64,000 nt of DNA, taken from positions 23,755,148 to 23,819,147 of the forward strand of contig NC_090706.1 of the NCBI RefSeq assembly GCF_040954835.1. Reading direction: 5' to 3'. The notes under the pieces are model-generated. The model worked only from the letters and a program-made list of their open reading frames with translations. It had not been told where the DNA came from and made no database searches. This stretch comes from Lepisosteus oculatus (taxonomy: Eukaryota; Chordata; Actinopteri; Semionotiformes; Lepisosteidae). The translations under genes were made by a program, and so were the position numbers. This document shows, piece after piece, positions 15,101 to 26,100 of this stretch (positions are counted from its first letter, which is position 1; each line of letters begins with the position of its first letter).

Positions 15101-16997
15101 AATGTAGAAACCACATTGTCCAAACCTTTCTGTGGAATGCAAATGAAATGGAAGGGAAATTCTAAATTCTGATGATTTAAAACTGAATAAGGAGTATGCT
15201 TCTAAGGTGCCTGAATCTTTGCACTTTGAAAGCATGTTATCAAAGACAATACATTAGCTGGACAAGACAGATTTCATAATCTCAGGTGATATGTAAAAAG
15301 GCCTTTTCTGATCCATTACATTTTGAGCAGATTCAGCACAATTAACTCTAATTTAAGGCAGAATTCAATGTCCATACACCAGATCCCTAAACAGGTCTTG
15401 AGTAATTCTTCCAATTAAGGGTCGTGGGAGAGCTGGAGCCTATTTCAGCAAGCAATGGGCGCAAGGCAGTATTCTCCCTGGAAGGGATACCAGCCCATTG
15501 CAGGGCACACACAGACACAAACACATTAAGGCCAGTTTTCCCAAAAGCCAGTTAATCTAACAGTATGTCTCTGGACTGTTGGAGGAAACTAGAGCACCTG
15601 GCAAAAACCTATGTGAACAAGGGAAGAATATACAAACTCCACACAGACAGCACTCCAGGTATGGATCTGAACCCTGGGCCCTGGCACTGCAAGGCAGCAA
15701 TGCTAACAGCTGCTGCAGCTTACAAAGAAACATTAAAAGTGTGACTTCTAAGCATGAGAATAGACTGGCTAGAGCACTCATGGGTCAGGCTGTTATAAAA
15801 AAATATTCCTGGGGATATAACCCCTTAACACAATCAGAAGATGATCACTACCTAGCATTTAAAATCTGTAGACAAGACTGTAAAACTTTCCAAGTCACTA
15901 GATTTCAATACAGGCTTCCGAACACTTCAACAATCTGCTTTCGCCCTCCCACAGCTAGGTCCCTGAAAGATGCCACATGTACAGTGAGCACAGTGAAAGC
16001 TGCCAGACTCCTGGAGCTAGACAGCCTTTCCTTTCTGAAGATAGGCTGTTCTTCAGTCGTCTACAATGCTATTCGATCAAATCACTATCGTCCATAACGT
16101 TAAAACAACCAACAGCACTTTAAAAAATCAAATTCACTGAGCATTACTAGCAGTAAACACAAACAACATCTCAGAAAGAAAAAAATAAAAAAAAGTCCTA
16201 GGTATTCCGTTGGCGGTATCTCTAAACGGATATTACAATTGAAATAAAGTATATATTTAAATGGAAAACATAAACACCAAGCCAAAAACTTAAAAAACAA
16301 CATAATCAACTTCACTGAAAACGTCACTGCCAAGCTCAATCACAGTTTTTAATAAGACATCCACGGCTATTGAGATAATGAGAAATCTCGTCGCTCACGA
16401 CATAAATTCTATATTACATACCAATTCTGCCATTATTTCCTTTGTATACGCGGAGATTAGACATGTTCACTTCGAAAATCTGAATAATAACAGGTGGTAA
16501 AATATGTTGCACATTACATAAAAACTTGCTCTATTTACTCAGATCACGCAGGTGACTTTTCAACAGGTCTGTAACACGAAACGAGGCCACTCAGCACTCC
16601 ACAATCTAGGTGTAACACGATGACATCACGAAACATGCCAACTGGAATCATGTAGTTGCACAATATAAAAATTGCGAAGGAATCGACACGTCTATCATGT
16701 GACTTCCTTTTCCAAACCCCTTAAAAAGCATTTTCTTCACACTTCACGCATAACCCCACAGTACGCGCAATTTCCTTTTTCGTTCTGCCGTGCGTAAGCA
16801 GGCACACTTTATTGTGTGGTATTACTACCCGAGGGTGGTAAACCGAGGTCGAAATTCAACCGAAAAAGTGAGATCCTACACGCAGCGAGAATACATCCAA
16901 GAAACCCTAAGCACAAGCAGCACTGGGCTACGTACTCACCGTTGGTAAAAGGCTGCCCCCCAGCACCATTCTGGGAGTTGTAACCAGTATTTGACAT
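148..16997 (-). CDS. SEC24A: SEC24A, COPII coat cargo adaptor, exons 1-15 (3' end off window)
   Basis: Encodes the N-terminal ~774 residues of a Sec24 protein (vertebrate forms ~1,090), the COPII subunit that pairs with Sec23 on ER membranes and binds cargo export signals. Coding exons, 5' to 3' on the minus strand: 16997-16940, 12369-11836, 9045-8866, 7049-6966, 6836-6673, 5797-5613, 5081-4979, 4032-3906, 3203-3094, 2588-2476, 2077-1959, 1763-1708, 1369-1163, 844-721, 306-148. All introns are GT-AG and every phase joins. Residues 1-~375 are Pro/Gln/Ser-rich linker. The zinc finger has Cys449, 452, 470 and 473, followed by the trunk with its FVLDVSHNA-like strand and SVYYYPSYHHQHNP motif. The start was chosen because MSNTGYN..FTNGPLQN fits the SEC24A N-terminus. 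SEC24B is the main alternative; linkage to SAR1B and JADE2 favours A. The gene continues past the left edge. Confidence 0.96.
307..6672 (-). other. SEC24A introns 5-14, mostly unique noncoding DNA
   Basis: Introns lie at 307-720, 845-1162, 1370-1707, 1764-1958, 2078-2475, 2589-3093, 3204-3905, 4033-4978, 5082-5612 and 5798-6672, between the listed exons. I see no coding conservation in them. A short stretch near 4260-4310 resembles, in reverse orientation, the interspersed repeat found at 15418, 24825 and 26645. Open frames in these introns on either strand look like chance frames or shadows of exons. Confidence 0.7.
7050..8174. other. SEC24A intron 3, non-repeat part
   Basis: Left part of the intron between exons 3 and 4. 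A minus-strand open frame at 7556-7828 has an acidic run followed by a Cys-rich tail. It has no splice-compatible place in SEC24A and matches no family I know. The remainder of the intron is the L2-like LINE fragment at 8175. Confidence 0.5.
8175..8757 (+). mobile_element. L2/CR1-like LINE, 3' fragment, antisense in SEC24A intron 3
   Basis: The plus strand carries the degenerate C-terminal part of a non-LTR retrotransposon ORF2, including HGLAPQYLSEL and SPPRNLRSSNSG motifs. A 3' UTR follows that ends in GCGCTATATAAAATAAAG and TTA repeats (about 8740-8757). The second copy at 57705-59345 matches it closely over the same segment. The fragment is 5' truncated, as usual for this class. The family is judged from the motifs and the TTA tail; the exact clade is not certain. 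Confidence 0.8.
9046..11835. other. SEC24A intron 2
   Basis: Intron between exons 2 and 3 (2.8 kb). It contains the degenerate Tc1-like transposase remnant described separately near 10380-11235. The left half (9046-10200) and the far right show no recognisable gene or repeat. Confidence 0.6.
10380..11235 (+). pseudogene. Degenerate Tc1/mariner-like transposase remnant
   Basis: Conceptual plus-strand translation, with several stops and shifts, gives pieces that line up with Tc1-type transposases. One is an SDESSFT-like catalytic segment near 10840-10870, followed by a short run and W. Another is a GLGEPNVLESKVN-like segment near 10960-11010. The last is an IPPTEP..RLGDSM tail near 11140-11180. 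No terminal inverted repeats were identified, and no intact frame remains. This is an old dead copy within SEC24A intron 2. The assignment rests on weak motif similarity read by eye. Confidence 0.4.
13825..14115 (+). repeat. Fragment of an interspersed element with LINE-like C-terminal coding
   Basis: An 81-residue frame ends in a VWNNLPSHAVEADTPASLM-type segment. That pattern resembles the last residues of CR1/L2-type LINE ORF2 proteins (W-N-x-L-P, then Ala-Ser and a downstream Leu-Asn). No reverse transcriptase domain is present. It is probably a 5'-truncated transposon tail rather than a gene. The family is uncertain. Confidence 0.4.
15418..15720 (+). repeat. Interspersed repeat, family R1 (fish SINE/LINE-tail type)
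   Basis: Carries the string GCAAGCAATGGGCGCAAGGC, then a block reading CCAGCCCATTGCAGGGCACA, and further on a GAATATACAAACTCCACAC block. Copies of the same ordered blocks lie at 24825-25195 and 26645-26990, with shorter pieces at 20641-20770 (plus) and 37790-37905 (reverse). It is a high-copy dispersed element; the clade is not assigned. Confidence 0.7.
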
Positions 16998-17110
16998 CTT
17001 GAAACTGACACAGGGATCAAATTCACAGCAGGCTGAATAGCGAATAAGTATGCCTGCTTCAAAATCGTAAATGACAACAGTCACTTGACAAAGAGCGGCT
17101 CTGTTTTAAC
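16998..17110 (-). promoter_or_regulatory. SEC24A: SEC24A 5' UTR / start region
   Basis: This stretch lies immediately upstream of the SEC24A start codon at 16997. The transcript start is not visible, so the outer edge is a guess. An upstream ATG at 17084 is in frame with the annotated start, with no stop between them, and would add 29 residues. That extension looks unlike the SEC24 family, which supports the downstream start. Confidence 0.4.
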
Positions 17111-18060
17111 GGAACACCTTGGCTACTGAATCCGAGTCGCGTAAGAATTAGAGGGACATGTCTGGGGCCGTTCCCAGCAGATCTGGGGGTGCAGGCCCAA
17201 TCGAAAGTAATCGTTGAAAATCCTCCTTTTCTCGCACAGGAAGTCAGGAAGGCAGGATCAGTGCAGAAACCTCCCTTGCACATGCGCATTGGGTACACGT
17301 GGCATTTCCTGTGTAAGAGCCTTTGGAGATGTACTAGAAACAACAGAGCAATCTGCACTGCTGTGTGTTCAGCTGGAATTAAATCTTTACCTGTGTCGTT
17401 TTATTTCTTTTGAGTGATATTTACTTTTGAAGTTTTTTACAGTCACGGTTACTATGCATACCAATCATGCAATTTGTGAATAAATACACCAAAGAGATCA
17501 GAAAAAAATATATACCAGAAATAGTTAAGGTTTCAGTTTGCGACTCAAAACCAAAATCAAAGGCTGAAGTCTGTGCCAAATCGAGGATGGCTTTTTATTC
17601 ATTATAATATACCATTATAAATTTGATTTTTCATTTGTGGATTATTTTAACATTTAAATTAATTTAAATGCATTCTTCTAGTATTTTTGACAAGTAGAGT
17701 AGTAGATGGGAGCACCACGATAAAAGGTCAACATAACTGTTATTTATGTCGTGTGAAAATTTTTCTTCCATTTTTTGTTTTCTACGAATTTATAAAACAA
17801 TAATCGTACTCCAGTCAACAAATGCGGAGAACTACAATCTGGAAAATTACGAAACTGAACTGAAAATTAAAAATAAATGACAAAAAGGCCAATATTTAGA
17901 CGGGACATACGTTCGAACCTGACAATTTAATACTTAAAAAAACTTGAAAACAAATATACATTATATATATATAACTGAACTTTGAGTCTTTTGTCCAGTA
18001 TTACGGTATCATTAGGCAGTGCCTCTTAAAACAGGGAGTGTTGCTGTTGCCCGCCGGGAC
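17111..18060. promoter_or_regulatory. Divergent promoter region between SEC24A and SAR1B
   Basis: About 1 kb separates the SEC24A start region from the probable SAR1B first exon, and the two genes run away from each other. Candidate sites include an ETS-type ACAGGAAGT at 17236-17244, an NRF1-like CATGCGC at 17281-17287, and a CACGTG palindrome at 17296-17301 close to an ATTGG at 17288-17292. CpG dinucleotides are more frequent around 17100-17330 and 18040-18260 than in the flanks. The middle (17400-18000) is AT-rich. Promoter function is inferred from position. Confidence 0.5.
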
Positions 18061-18258
18061 GAATTAGTGTGTAACACATGGAGGAAGCGGCTGTGTCAAG
18101 GGCTGGGAGCTGATAGTCGGCCATTGCTGTGTGTCGTGGCTCGGTAACAAAACACGGAGACGGGGAGAGGAGAGATACGGGCACACAGGGGGGACGGAGA
18201 CGTATTTCTCTTCACGAGTAGAGCAAAAGCATTTAATTCTTTATCGTACCGGTTACAG
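18060..18258 (+). other. SAR1B: Probable noncoding exon 1 of SAR1B
   Basis: A GC-rich stretch ends in a good splice donor (ACAG/GTAGGT, with the GT at 18259-18260). It lies upstream of the first coding exon, which itself begins with seven untranslated bases after an acceptor. That layout requires a 5' noncoding exon, and this is the best candidate. A YY1-like GGCCATTGCTG motif lies near 18118. Both ends are inferred; RNA evidence would be needed to fix them. Confidence 0.4.
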
Positions 18259-20640
18259 GTAGGTTTTCGAGTCGTTATTCTTTTTACCAGCGAAAGCGTT
18301 ATTGAGATATCTTGGCCAATAGGACTGTACGGTAAGCCTCCAGATCAATAGGTTTGCTGGGCTTGTGTAATCAGAGTGAATTTAATTGACAGTTAATGTT
18401 AAGGATCTATGTGTGTCGGGTAGCCTTGTTTTCTGAGTACCACGGTGTGTAGGGGGATATTCTGCGTTTTTTCGTGAAAGGGGAGATTTGCGTGATGTCA
18501 GTTTAGCCGGGACACGTAGACTCAGGTGTGCTGTGCTGGCTTTGGTGGTACCGAGTGATGGCCGGTACCCGTATTTCTTGGCTGAAAACACGGATTTCCG
18601 TTTCACCGCTAAACGTTGGTCTGATCTCCTGTTTTCAATAATTTAATATACTCAGTGAAAGTGGTGATCAGTCTTTTTGGGTATGGGAGGCGTCATAATT
18701 TTTCTTGCATGGTTATAGTATCTTATATTCTGTATACGGAAAGCTTAGGCTGTGCTACGAGAATGGTGACGGGGCTTTCTGACATTTCGTTTACCCTCTA
18801 GCTCTATTTATAATTGACGCGTAAAAAGCGACCGGCTTTCTCGTTATAAACTGATTAAGTTGACCACGCTCTATTTTAAATGGCTTGTGAAGGCTTTTAA
18901 TATTCTCCAAGCGTTCTTACTTTCTGTAGTAACGAGTTCTTCTCCCGTTTGCCGGTGAGCGAGGAACCGACTGAACTCCGTCGCTTCAAATTAGGAGGAG
19001 CAAATACATTTTCTGTCCGCGTTTAGAAGACAGGGATAATAGACGCCTTTCTTTTTAATTCTCAGCTCTTCCCGGTAATGCGAATCAAACGGTCGACTCT
19101 AATCAACACTAGTTGTTCTGAGAGATTAGTTGAGGATCCAGCGAATAAGCCGGAATTAATTACTGCCACACCATACTGTATAGAGTGGATTCAAGTACTC
19201 ATAATTGTTGTTTCATGCGATTGTCTCATTTTCCTTTAATCGTGAAGTGTTATTCCTTGATGGCTAGAGTTCTTGAGTTGGGGCCCTAAAAGCTCATGGA
19301 AAAAGTAAGAAAATGATTGTTCTTTAATGAATTGTAGATAAAACGGCAGTTGTAATTGCTCTGTCAACACGGTGCTTTCTGTAAAAAGTCAATTTTCCAG
19401 ACGACGCTAAAAACTGCGTGTAGAAATTAAGTTTTAGCCAATGCTTTGTAGGAATAATGTGATGTGCCTTTCTCAAATGTGTTAATTCCTTGAGCCAAAC
19501 AGACTTGAGAGATGATATCTTCCTGAGTGTTTGCAGAGTACACATTCCTTCCTACTAAATTGTGATGTCATGGTAGTAGAGGCAAGTAAGCACAGTGGTA
19601 TTTGAGAATAATAAATATTTGAACTATGTTTAACTCGGCATTGGTATTTCCTCATTCTCTCATTGGTTTGAGTAATGGAGTGTAATTGAGTATTTGAGCT
19701 TCAGTGCCAAACAAGCATTATCCTATTCAGCCTATATTGCTGCTGATTGGGTGTTGTAATGTGTGAATGTGAGTGCGTTTATTTATGGACGGTCTGTGTG
19801 CAAAGTGAAATCTGAAATTTGCAGTGTTTTGAACCTAGGTCCAATTCAAACATGCATGTTTAGTTTTGTAATGAGATAATATTAATTTGTCATATTATCT
19901 CATTACATAAATGTTAATGTACAATAGATGGGATTTTCATCTGCCTTGCAGAGCTGTGAAAAACCAAAAGTACATTCCCACACTTCTACTAGTATATCAT
20001 CAGGGGTCTTTGGGCCTAGGAGGTTTTGTGTCTCATTTTAATGAACAGCTCTTCACCTGGAACAAGCTTAGATTCATCCAGTTAACATTTAGTGCACCAA
20101 CCCATCCCTTTTCCACAGCTTGAAACTGTTGACAGTGTAAGGAGACAGAAACCTTTATGCATGCTGGACACTGACATCCAGGATTGAGATCCCCTGCTTT
20201 ATGGGGTTGTGAGGGTCAATAAAAAGCAATCTGCCACACATATCATTTGTGCAGATGGTTGTGGCTTTGCTGAAACATTAACCATACTAGACAATTTACA
20301 TAAAAGTCAAAGTCCCTACAGATGTTTTCTTGAATTCTCATGTTGTCAGCACAAAGATGTTACTGTGCACCCAACTGTTGAGAAAGACGTGGTCCATATG
20401 TATTGTTCTCTGCTGCTCATCCTTCACCACAAGTTTGGCACTGTTTGTTTTCTCCTTCCTTGCCGATGGTTTTGTTGTATATACAGTAAGAGGTACAAAA
20501 TGAGTAATCTTTCATTTCATGCAACGGGTCTATTTTCTAACTGCCTCATCCAATACAAAGGTGCAAGGTGGAGTCTATCCTGTAATCAGTAATGGGTGCA
20601 AGCAAATTTTTCCATAAGCCGACGTACCAGTATATCTTTT

Positions 20641-20770
20641 GATTGTGGAAGGATACTAGAGGACCCGGAGGAACATGAACATGGGGAGAACATACAAACT
20701 CCACACGATTAGCACCCCAGGTCTAGCAGTGAACTCGGCTATGCAGCAATGCTAACCACTGTGCTGCCCA
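20641..20770 (+). repeat. Interspersed repeat R1, short fragment
   Basis: Holds the GGGGAGAACATACAAACTCC block and a GCAATGCTAACCACTGTGCT block, the latter part of the R1 family seen at 15418, 24825 and 26645. The upstream half of the element is missing. Confidence 0.6.
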
Positions 20771-21349
20771 TAATTGGCAATTAATACACCTTAAATGGTT
20801 AATAGTTTCATTGGGTGTCTTGAATTGGGGGTCAAGCACAGGTCTGTAGATTTTATTTAGTGCCAAATAATATAAAAACAGCGCTGGGATAATGACAGCC
20901 TGGCTTCACTACATATCACTGCTTAATGAATGTTTGCATGTGATGAGGGTCCATTTTTAACATGTAGAGTAGAGTATCCAGTTGAGTTGATAGTCTTTGG
21001 TTTCTCCAATAAAAAGCTTTAAAAGTAAAAATACTGAATGTTAAATTAAGTCTAGGAAACATACTACACTGATATGTTAACCTCATAAAAATAAATTTAG
21101 TTGCCTTCCATATATAAATGTATACCCAGCTGTTGAGAGAAAGCATTCTGAAATGATCAGTTATTTTCAGTGTGACCACTGAAAGTCCCTCTTATGGGTT
21201 AAGATAAGATGTGGGTTAAGTTTGCATCTAATGTTTTTAGATGTCTCTCAAGGTATATTTAACAAGTCTGGCTTTAATTTATATGGAAATTATGTTTAAA
21301 TTCGAAGTGATTTGAAGTGGCAAAGAAGTTCTTTAATGGAGCAAGTAAT

Positions 21350-21425
21350 AGGTTTATTCCATGCTGAAAAGAGAAGAGAGAAAACACAACGTTTGGGCTG
21401 TGGAGCCTTCGGGCATAAGCCAGCT
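21350..21425 (-). repeat. Interspersed repeat R2 (AACGTT-containing), reverse copy
   Basis: The reverse complement contains AAACGTTGTGTTTTCTC followed by CTCTTTTCAGCATGGAATAA. It matches a plus-strand copy at 46391-46465 over about 50 bp. The element class is unknown. Confidence 0.55.
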
Positions 21426-22744
21426 GCCAGCCTGAAGTTCTTTAATTATTTGTGGAGGATTCATGTTGATTTTATCAAGTTTTTAAAGTTATCCTTGGGA
21501 TTGTTGATGGTGCTGAATGTCATGGTGAAAATCTTAAATGGTTTGGAAAAGTGATTCTGATTGTTTTTGTACTCACGACTATCTTGTTGTTGCTTTAGCA
21601 CACTCTTCAGTACATGCTGAATTCTAATAGGCTATTTAAGTCTGTGCAACCTGATGCACTAAATCACGTCATGGCAGTTGACCCTATGAATTTGCTTCTG
21701 GATTGTATCATTTACTCTTGTGAGTAGGAGAATCCTACTCTTGTAGTGTGCTAGAGTTGAAAATAGTTGCTGACGTGTAGTTTTTGTGGTATTTGCATGT
21801 TCTTGACCTTTGCTTTCAGTATACACTGCTCCGGAATCATCTGGATGTTGTGTAACTCGAACTATAGGTCAGCTTATCAGATTCTGTTACAAAGTGAATC
21901 TGGAGAAAGGATTATGGTAGAAAATTTGCTTCTGATCTCAAACATTTGGCAGGCCTTTTCTAGCCTATTTAGTATCTCTAATTGAAACGGTTTACTGACA
22001 GCTTTTGGATTCTGTGTACAGGAATTAAATGAATATTGGATAAATATGCTGTAAATCTTTATTTAAAATAATTTAAAATATGCATAAACTATGGTAACAT
22101 ACCTTTATTAGTGTTATATATGTATTTCTAGGCAAACACTGGGACAAATTCATAGTAGAAGATTATGAATTGACCTCCTGGCAGGTTGTTTTTAAAATAC
22201 TTAAGGAGCTGAGGAAGAAGAAAACATCTGTGATGATCAGTGATTATTGCTTTGATTGATAATTTAGTCAAATTATCATTGATTACTGCATATTAACAAT
22301 AAGCATACTAGATTTTTTTGTAAGTGCAGTGAAAATTACACTCCACCCCAGCTAGCTCTCCATGTTCTGTTGCATTGTTTTAAGCTTTTTTTGTAAATCT
22401 TTTTTTGGGCTAAAGAGATCATGATCCCTGAGTTAATGTTTATTAACTTGAATAAATATGTGGAGTAGTTCACAATAAATCAGATGTGGAGTGTAATGGC
22501 AATTAAGTTTACTGGAGGTGATCTTGTGCTAAATCCGTACAGTATATAAGGCTATACAGTGATTTCTAATTTTGTCCATAGTGTAGAATGTTTATACATT
22601 CATAATCAGGATTTTCATTGTCTAAGGTATTTGTTTAAGTGTACCATGAAAATCAGGGAACTGTACCTAAAAAACTGCACCTGTGGCAACTATAATACTG
22701 TTTTCCAGTGCATTCAGATGAGGCTGCACAGGTAAGGGTTAGAG

Positions 22745-22957
22745 GCTGGGTGGTGCGGTGGCTCTGTGGTTAAGGATCTGTGTCTGTGGCTGGAAGGTTG
22801 CCAGTTCGTATCCTGCGGCCGGCTGACGCTGTGTTCTGACACCCAGATTCTCTTCATGTCTGTGTGTCTCATGGAGAGCAAGTTGGGGTATGCGAAAAGA
22901 AGAATTCGTAATACAAGAAATTGTATATGGCCAATAAAGTGATCTTATCTTTTAAGA
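22745..22957 (+). repeat. tRNA-derived SINE
   Basis: The left part has an RNA polymerase III A box (TGGCTCTGTGG, 22759-22769) and a B box (GTTCGTATCC, 22804-22813), 34 bp apart as in tRNA genes. A non-tRNA body follows that ends in CCAATAAAGTGATCTTATC. It does not fold as a functional tRNA and has no anticodon arm I would trust. It is therefore called a SINE in SAR1B intron 1, in sense orientation. Confidence 0.75.
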
Positions 22958-23161
22958 TTTGTCCTACCTTCCATAACATCGACAGCTTATTTAACTTAAA
23001 TTTCCTTAAATAATATTCCTATTTGCCTATATCTGTAATGTACTGGTAAGCATTGAGGTTGCTGTATGGCCTCTCATTCTATAGTCAGAGACTGCAAATC
23101 CAGGAAGAGTTTTTGATTTTCTTTTTTTTTTATTTATATTACAGGATTCACACATCCGGAT

Positions 23162-26100
23162 ATGTCCTTCATATTTGATTGGATTTACAGTGGTTTCAGT
23201 AGTGTACTGCAGTTTCTAGGTAAGTGGCTAGTAAAGATATTCAGTTTAAGGTAATGTGATAGTCTGTACCCTAAAGCAAATATAGACTCAGAGGTGGGTA
23301 GAAGGTAGAAGAACTCCTGTAGGACTCCAAATGTATGATGATGACTGGTTTGTATTTTGATTTTATTCAAGGAACTGTCTTGATTATCATACTATGTTAG
23401 AAATCATGACAGTTCTGAACTGTTTTGAAAGCGTCTTATAAAGATCTTAGTCAGTGATCTGTAATGATGCTTGGTGTCTTGGAGAGGAAGTTGATGAAAC
23501 CTGACCTGCACTACAGCTGAGGTGTGAGGTGCATCACACGGGCAACTTGCCCTTCCCTGCGGATCATGAGCCAAGTTTAGTTGCTTGGCTGCTGGGAGTC
23601 TTCTTCCCAGCAGTACAAGCAGCTATTCTTTCAGCTCTGTGACTCACTATGCTCTCCAACATCTATAATATTTCTGATATTTATCATTCTAGAAATCCTG
23701 AGATACACGCGTGCTGTATAAAGTTTATTTCTAAACATTCACATCTGCATTTTGTCACTAAGCTTCTTGAATTATTTAAGGTAATTATTGAGAAACTATG
23801 GCTCTTGAGTTTAATTAAGCAAAGGTTGATCTAAGACATCTCCCTTTGGGATTTGAGCTTTGTCTGGGAAAGATGGGAGAAGCGATATAGGTACTCGTGA
23901 TGTAATTAATGGGGTACAGTGTACTTTCAACAAAATCAACTTGAATACATTGTGCATGTGGAGAGTCCTTGCTTACTGAAGTGTAAGACCAGGTGCACAT
24001 AAAGTATTATATAAAATAGCCTTTAAATTTAATTTAGTTGTTTTTTATGAAGAGAAGATTTTCTGCCTTTTTAAAATAATTGGTATGCTAATTATTTTTT
24101 GCTGCATTTCAGGACTGTACAAGAAGTCTGGCAAATTAGTATTTCTTGGATTGGACAATGCTGGCAAAACAACGCTACTGCACATGCTCAAAGATGACAG
24201 ATTGGGACAGCATGTGCCAACTTTACATCCAAGTGAGTTGATCTTTTTTTTTCCTTTTTGAAAATGCGCTGTCTGCAATGAAAATCGTTGAGCTTGGATA
24301 AAATAAGTTTCTGTGAATGCATTGACAAGATAAAATTTACTTGTGCCTATTTTGAGGTGTTTTACCAGTACAATATAGTTGTAATTTAGGTTATTTTCCA
24401 TCCTAATGGTAATGAATTGAAGCTATGACAATTAAAACACTTAATCACTGCTACATATGTGATGTTCGTAGGACTGTTCATGATGTTGCAGTCAGAAATT
24501 GTGTAATGTGAACTGATTGTGCATTCCCAGTCACTTGTCTTTTTTCATTTTCTTTATTGTTGAGGAGCAGAGGTCCACTGTCCTGTTTCTACACACATGC
24601 CTCCTGCTGTATGTTTGCTTAGAACCAATTTGATTATGCACTTCTTGCATGATTACTCCAGTAAAGAAAAAAACATGAGAATTCAATTTAAGAGTGGTTT
24701 ATTTTAACTTGATTGTGAATTCCCAATGTACATTTGGAAAGCATATTTTTTTTATTTCCTTCTGATTGTTAGCTTCAAAGTCATATGAGAATCAGTCATT
24801 CACTTTGTGAACTGCCTGAGTAATCCAGCCATCCATTTTCTAACCACTTCATCTAATTCAGGGTCGCAGGGGAGTTGGTTCCAATTTCGGCAAGCAACAG
24901 GCACAAGGCAGGATACACCCTGGAAGGGACGCCAGTCCATCGCAGGGCAGACATACAGACACTCACACCAGGGCCACTTTTGCCCAGAAGCCAAAGAACA
25001 TACCAGCATGTCTTTGGACTGTGGGAGGAAACTAGAGCACAGTAAAAAGCACAGCACAGCAAAAGCCCATGTGAACATGGGGAGAAAATACTAACTCCAC
25101 ACAAATAGAACCCAGGAAATTGAACCCAGGGCCCCAGTTCTGGGAGGCAGCCATGCAAATCACTGTCTCATCATGCCACCCTGCCTGACTACTGTTGTTC
25201 TTCATTTTTTGAACAGATAATTTACCCTAATATGTTTCAATGTCTGTTTTATTTGCTAACTAGCCTCTGAAGAGCTGACCATTGCTGGTATGACCTTCAC
25301 CACCTTTGATTTGGGTGGCCACGCACAAGGTACTTAATGTACAAACAAAATTGATACCTACACTACAAAACTTTTGCACATCTCTGTGCTGCTATTATTG
25401 TTTGTTAATCCAGGCACTAACAGTTTTTACCTCTTCAGCTCGTCGAGTATGGAAAAACTACCTCCCTGCCATCAATGGTATTGTCTTCCTAGTGGACTGT
25501 GCAGACTACCCAAGACTGGCCGAGTCCAAAGTAGAACTTGATGTAAGTGCCTCATTAGAAATAATATTAAAAAATAATTTTTATATAATTTCAGCACCCT
25601 TGAATGATTTTACAAGCAGAGACATGTGTAGAACAGTCAAAACTATAAACTCCAGCAGCTATGTCACCCTGCAACTCAGAACAGGCAACCCACTGAAGCT
25701 AAGCAGGTGTAAAACCTAATGACATGCTTAGCGCTCGTTATATGTGGTTAGGTATAATTTGTTGTAATTACATGCTTTCATGTGGTGTGTAAAAGTTAAT
25801 TAAGTCATTTCATTGGCAGGTGAATATTCTGTATTAACAGAGTGGTTAACCTCCAAATTTTACTTTACTGTATACTGAGAGGCATTAAAACGCAAGCAAT
25901 ACTAGTGGTCCTATATTCATTTGTTGTGTTTTTAACATTTCTAAGTATGTTATACTGTATAATTGCCATATTTGAATGCACATGTATATTACAGCAAGGA
26001 TTAAAATTTCATGCCAGTTTCAAGTGGATTCACAATGCCTGGCCTAAAGCTTCAAGTTGTGTATAATTAGTATGATCATACAAGTGGCTTCTGGCACATC

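Larger units (their letters stand above)
12370..16939. other. SEC24A intron 1
   Basis: Large first intron (4.6 kb). It contains a LINE-like fragment at 13825-14115 and an interspersed repeat at 15418-15720. The remaining sequence, including 12400-13800 and 14120-15400, shows no gene or structured element that I can support. Confidence 0.6.
18259..23154. other. SAR1B intron 1
   Basis: A 4.9-kb intron ending in a polypyrimidine tract and TTACAG at 23149-23154. It contains repeat fragments at 20641-20770, 21350-21425 and 22745-22957, described separately. Otherwise it shows no coding or structured feature that I can support. Confidence 0.5.

Noticed and set aside
148..16997. SEC24B as the identity of the minus-strand gene
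   Set aside because: The N-terminal FTNGPLQN match, the exon-level similarity and linkage to SAR1B and JADE2 fit SEC24A better. I could not run a tree.
22745..22830. A true tRNA gene
   Set aside because: A and B boxes are present, but no complete cloverleaf or terminator could be drawn, and a SINE body follows.
24807..25158. Overlapping frames on both strands between SAR1B exons
   Set aside because: They fall inside the R1 repeat and recur in its other copies.
25640..25715. A true 5S rRNA gene
   Set aside because: Only two conserved blocks remain, and the ends and internal C-block are absent.
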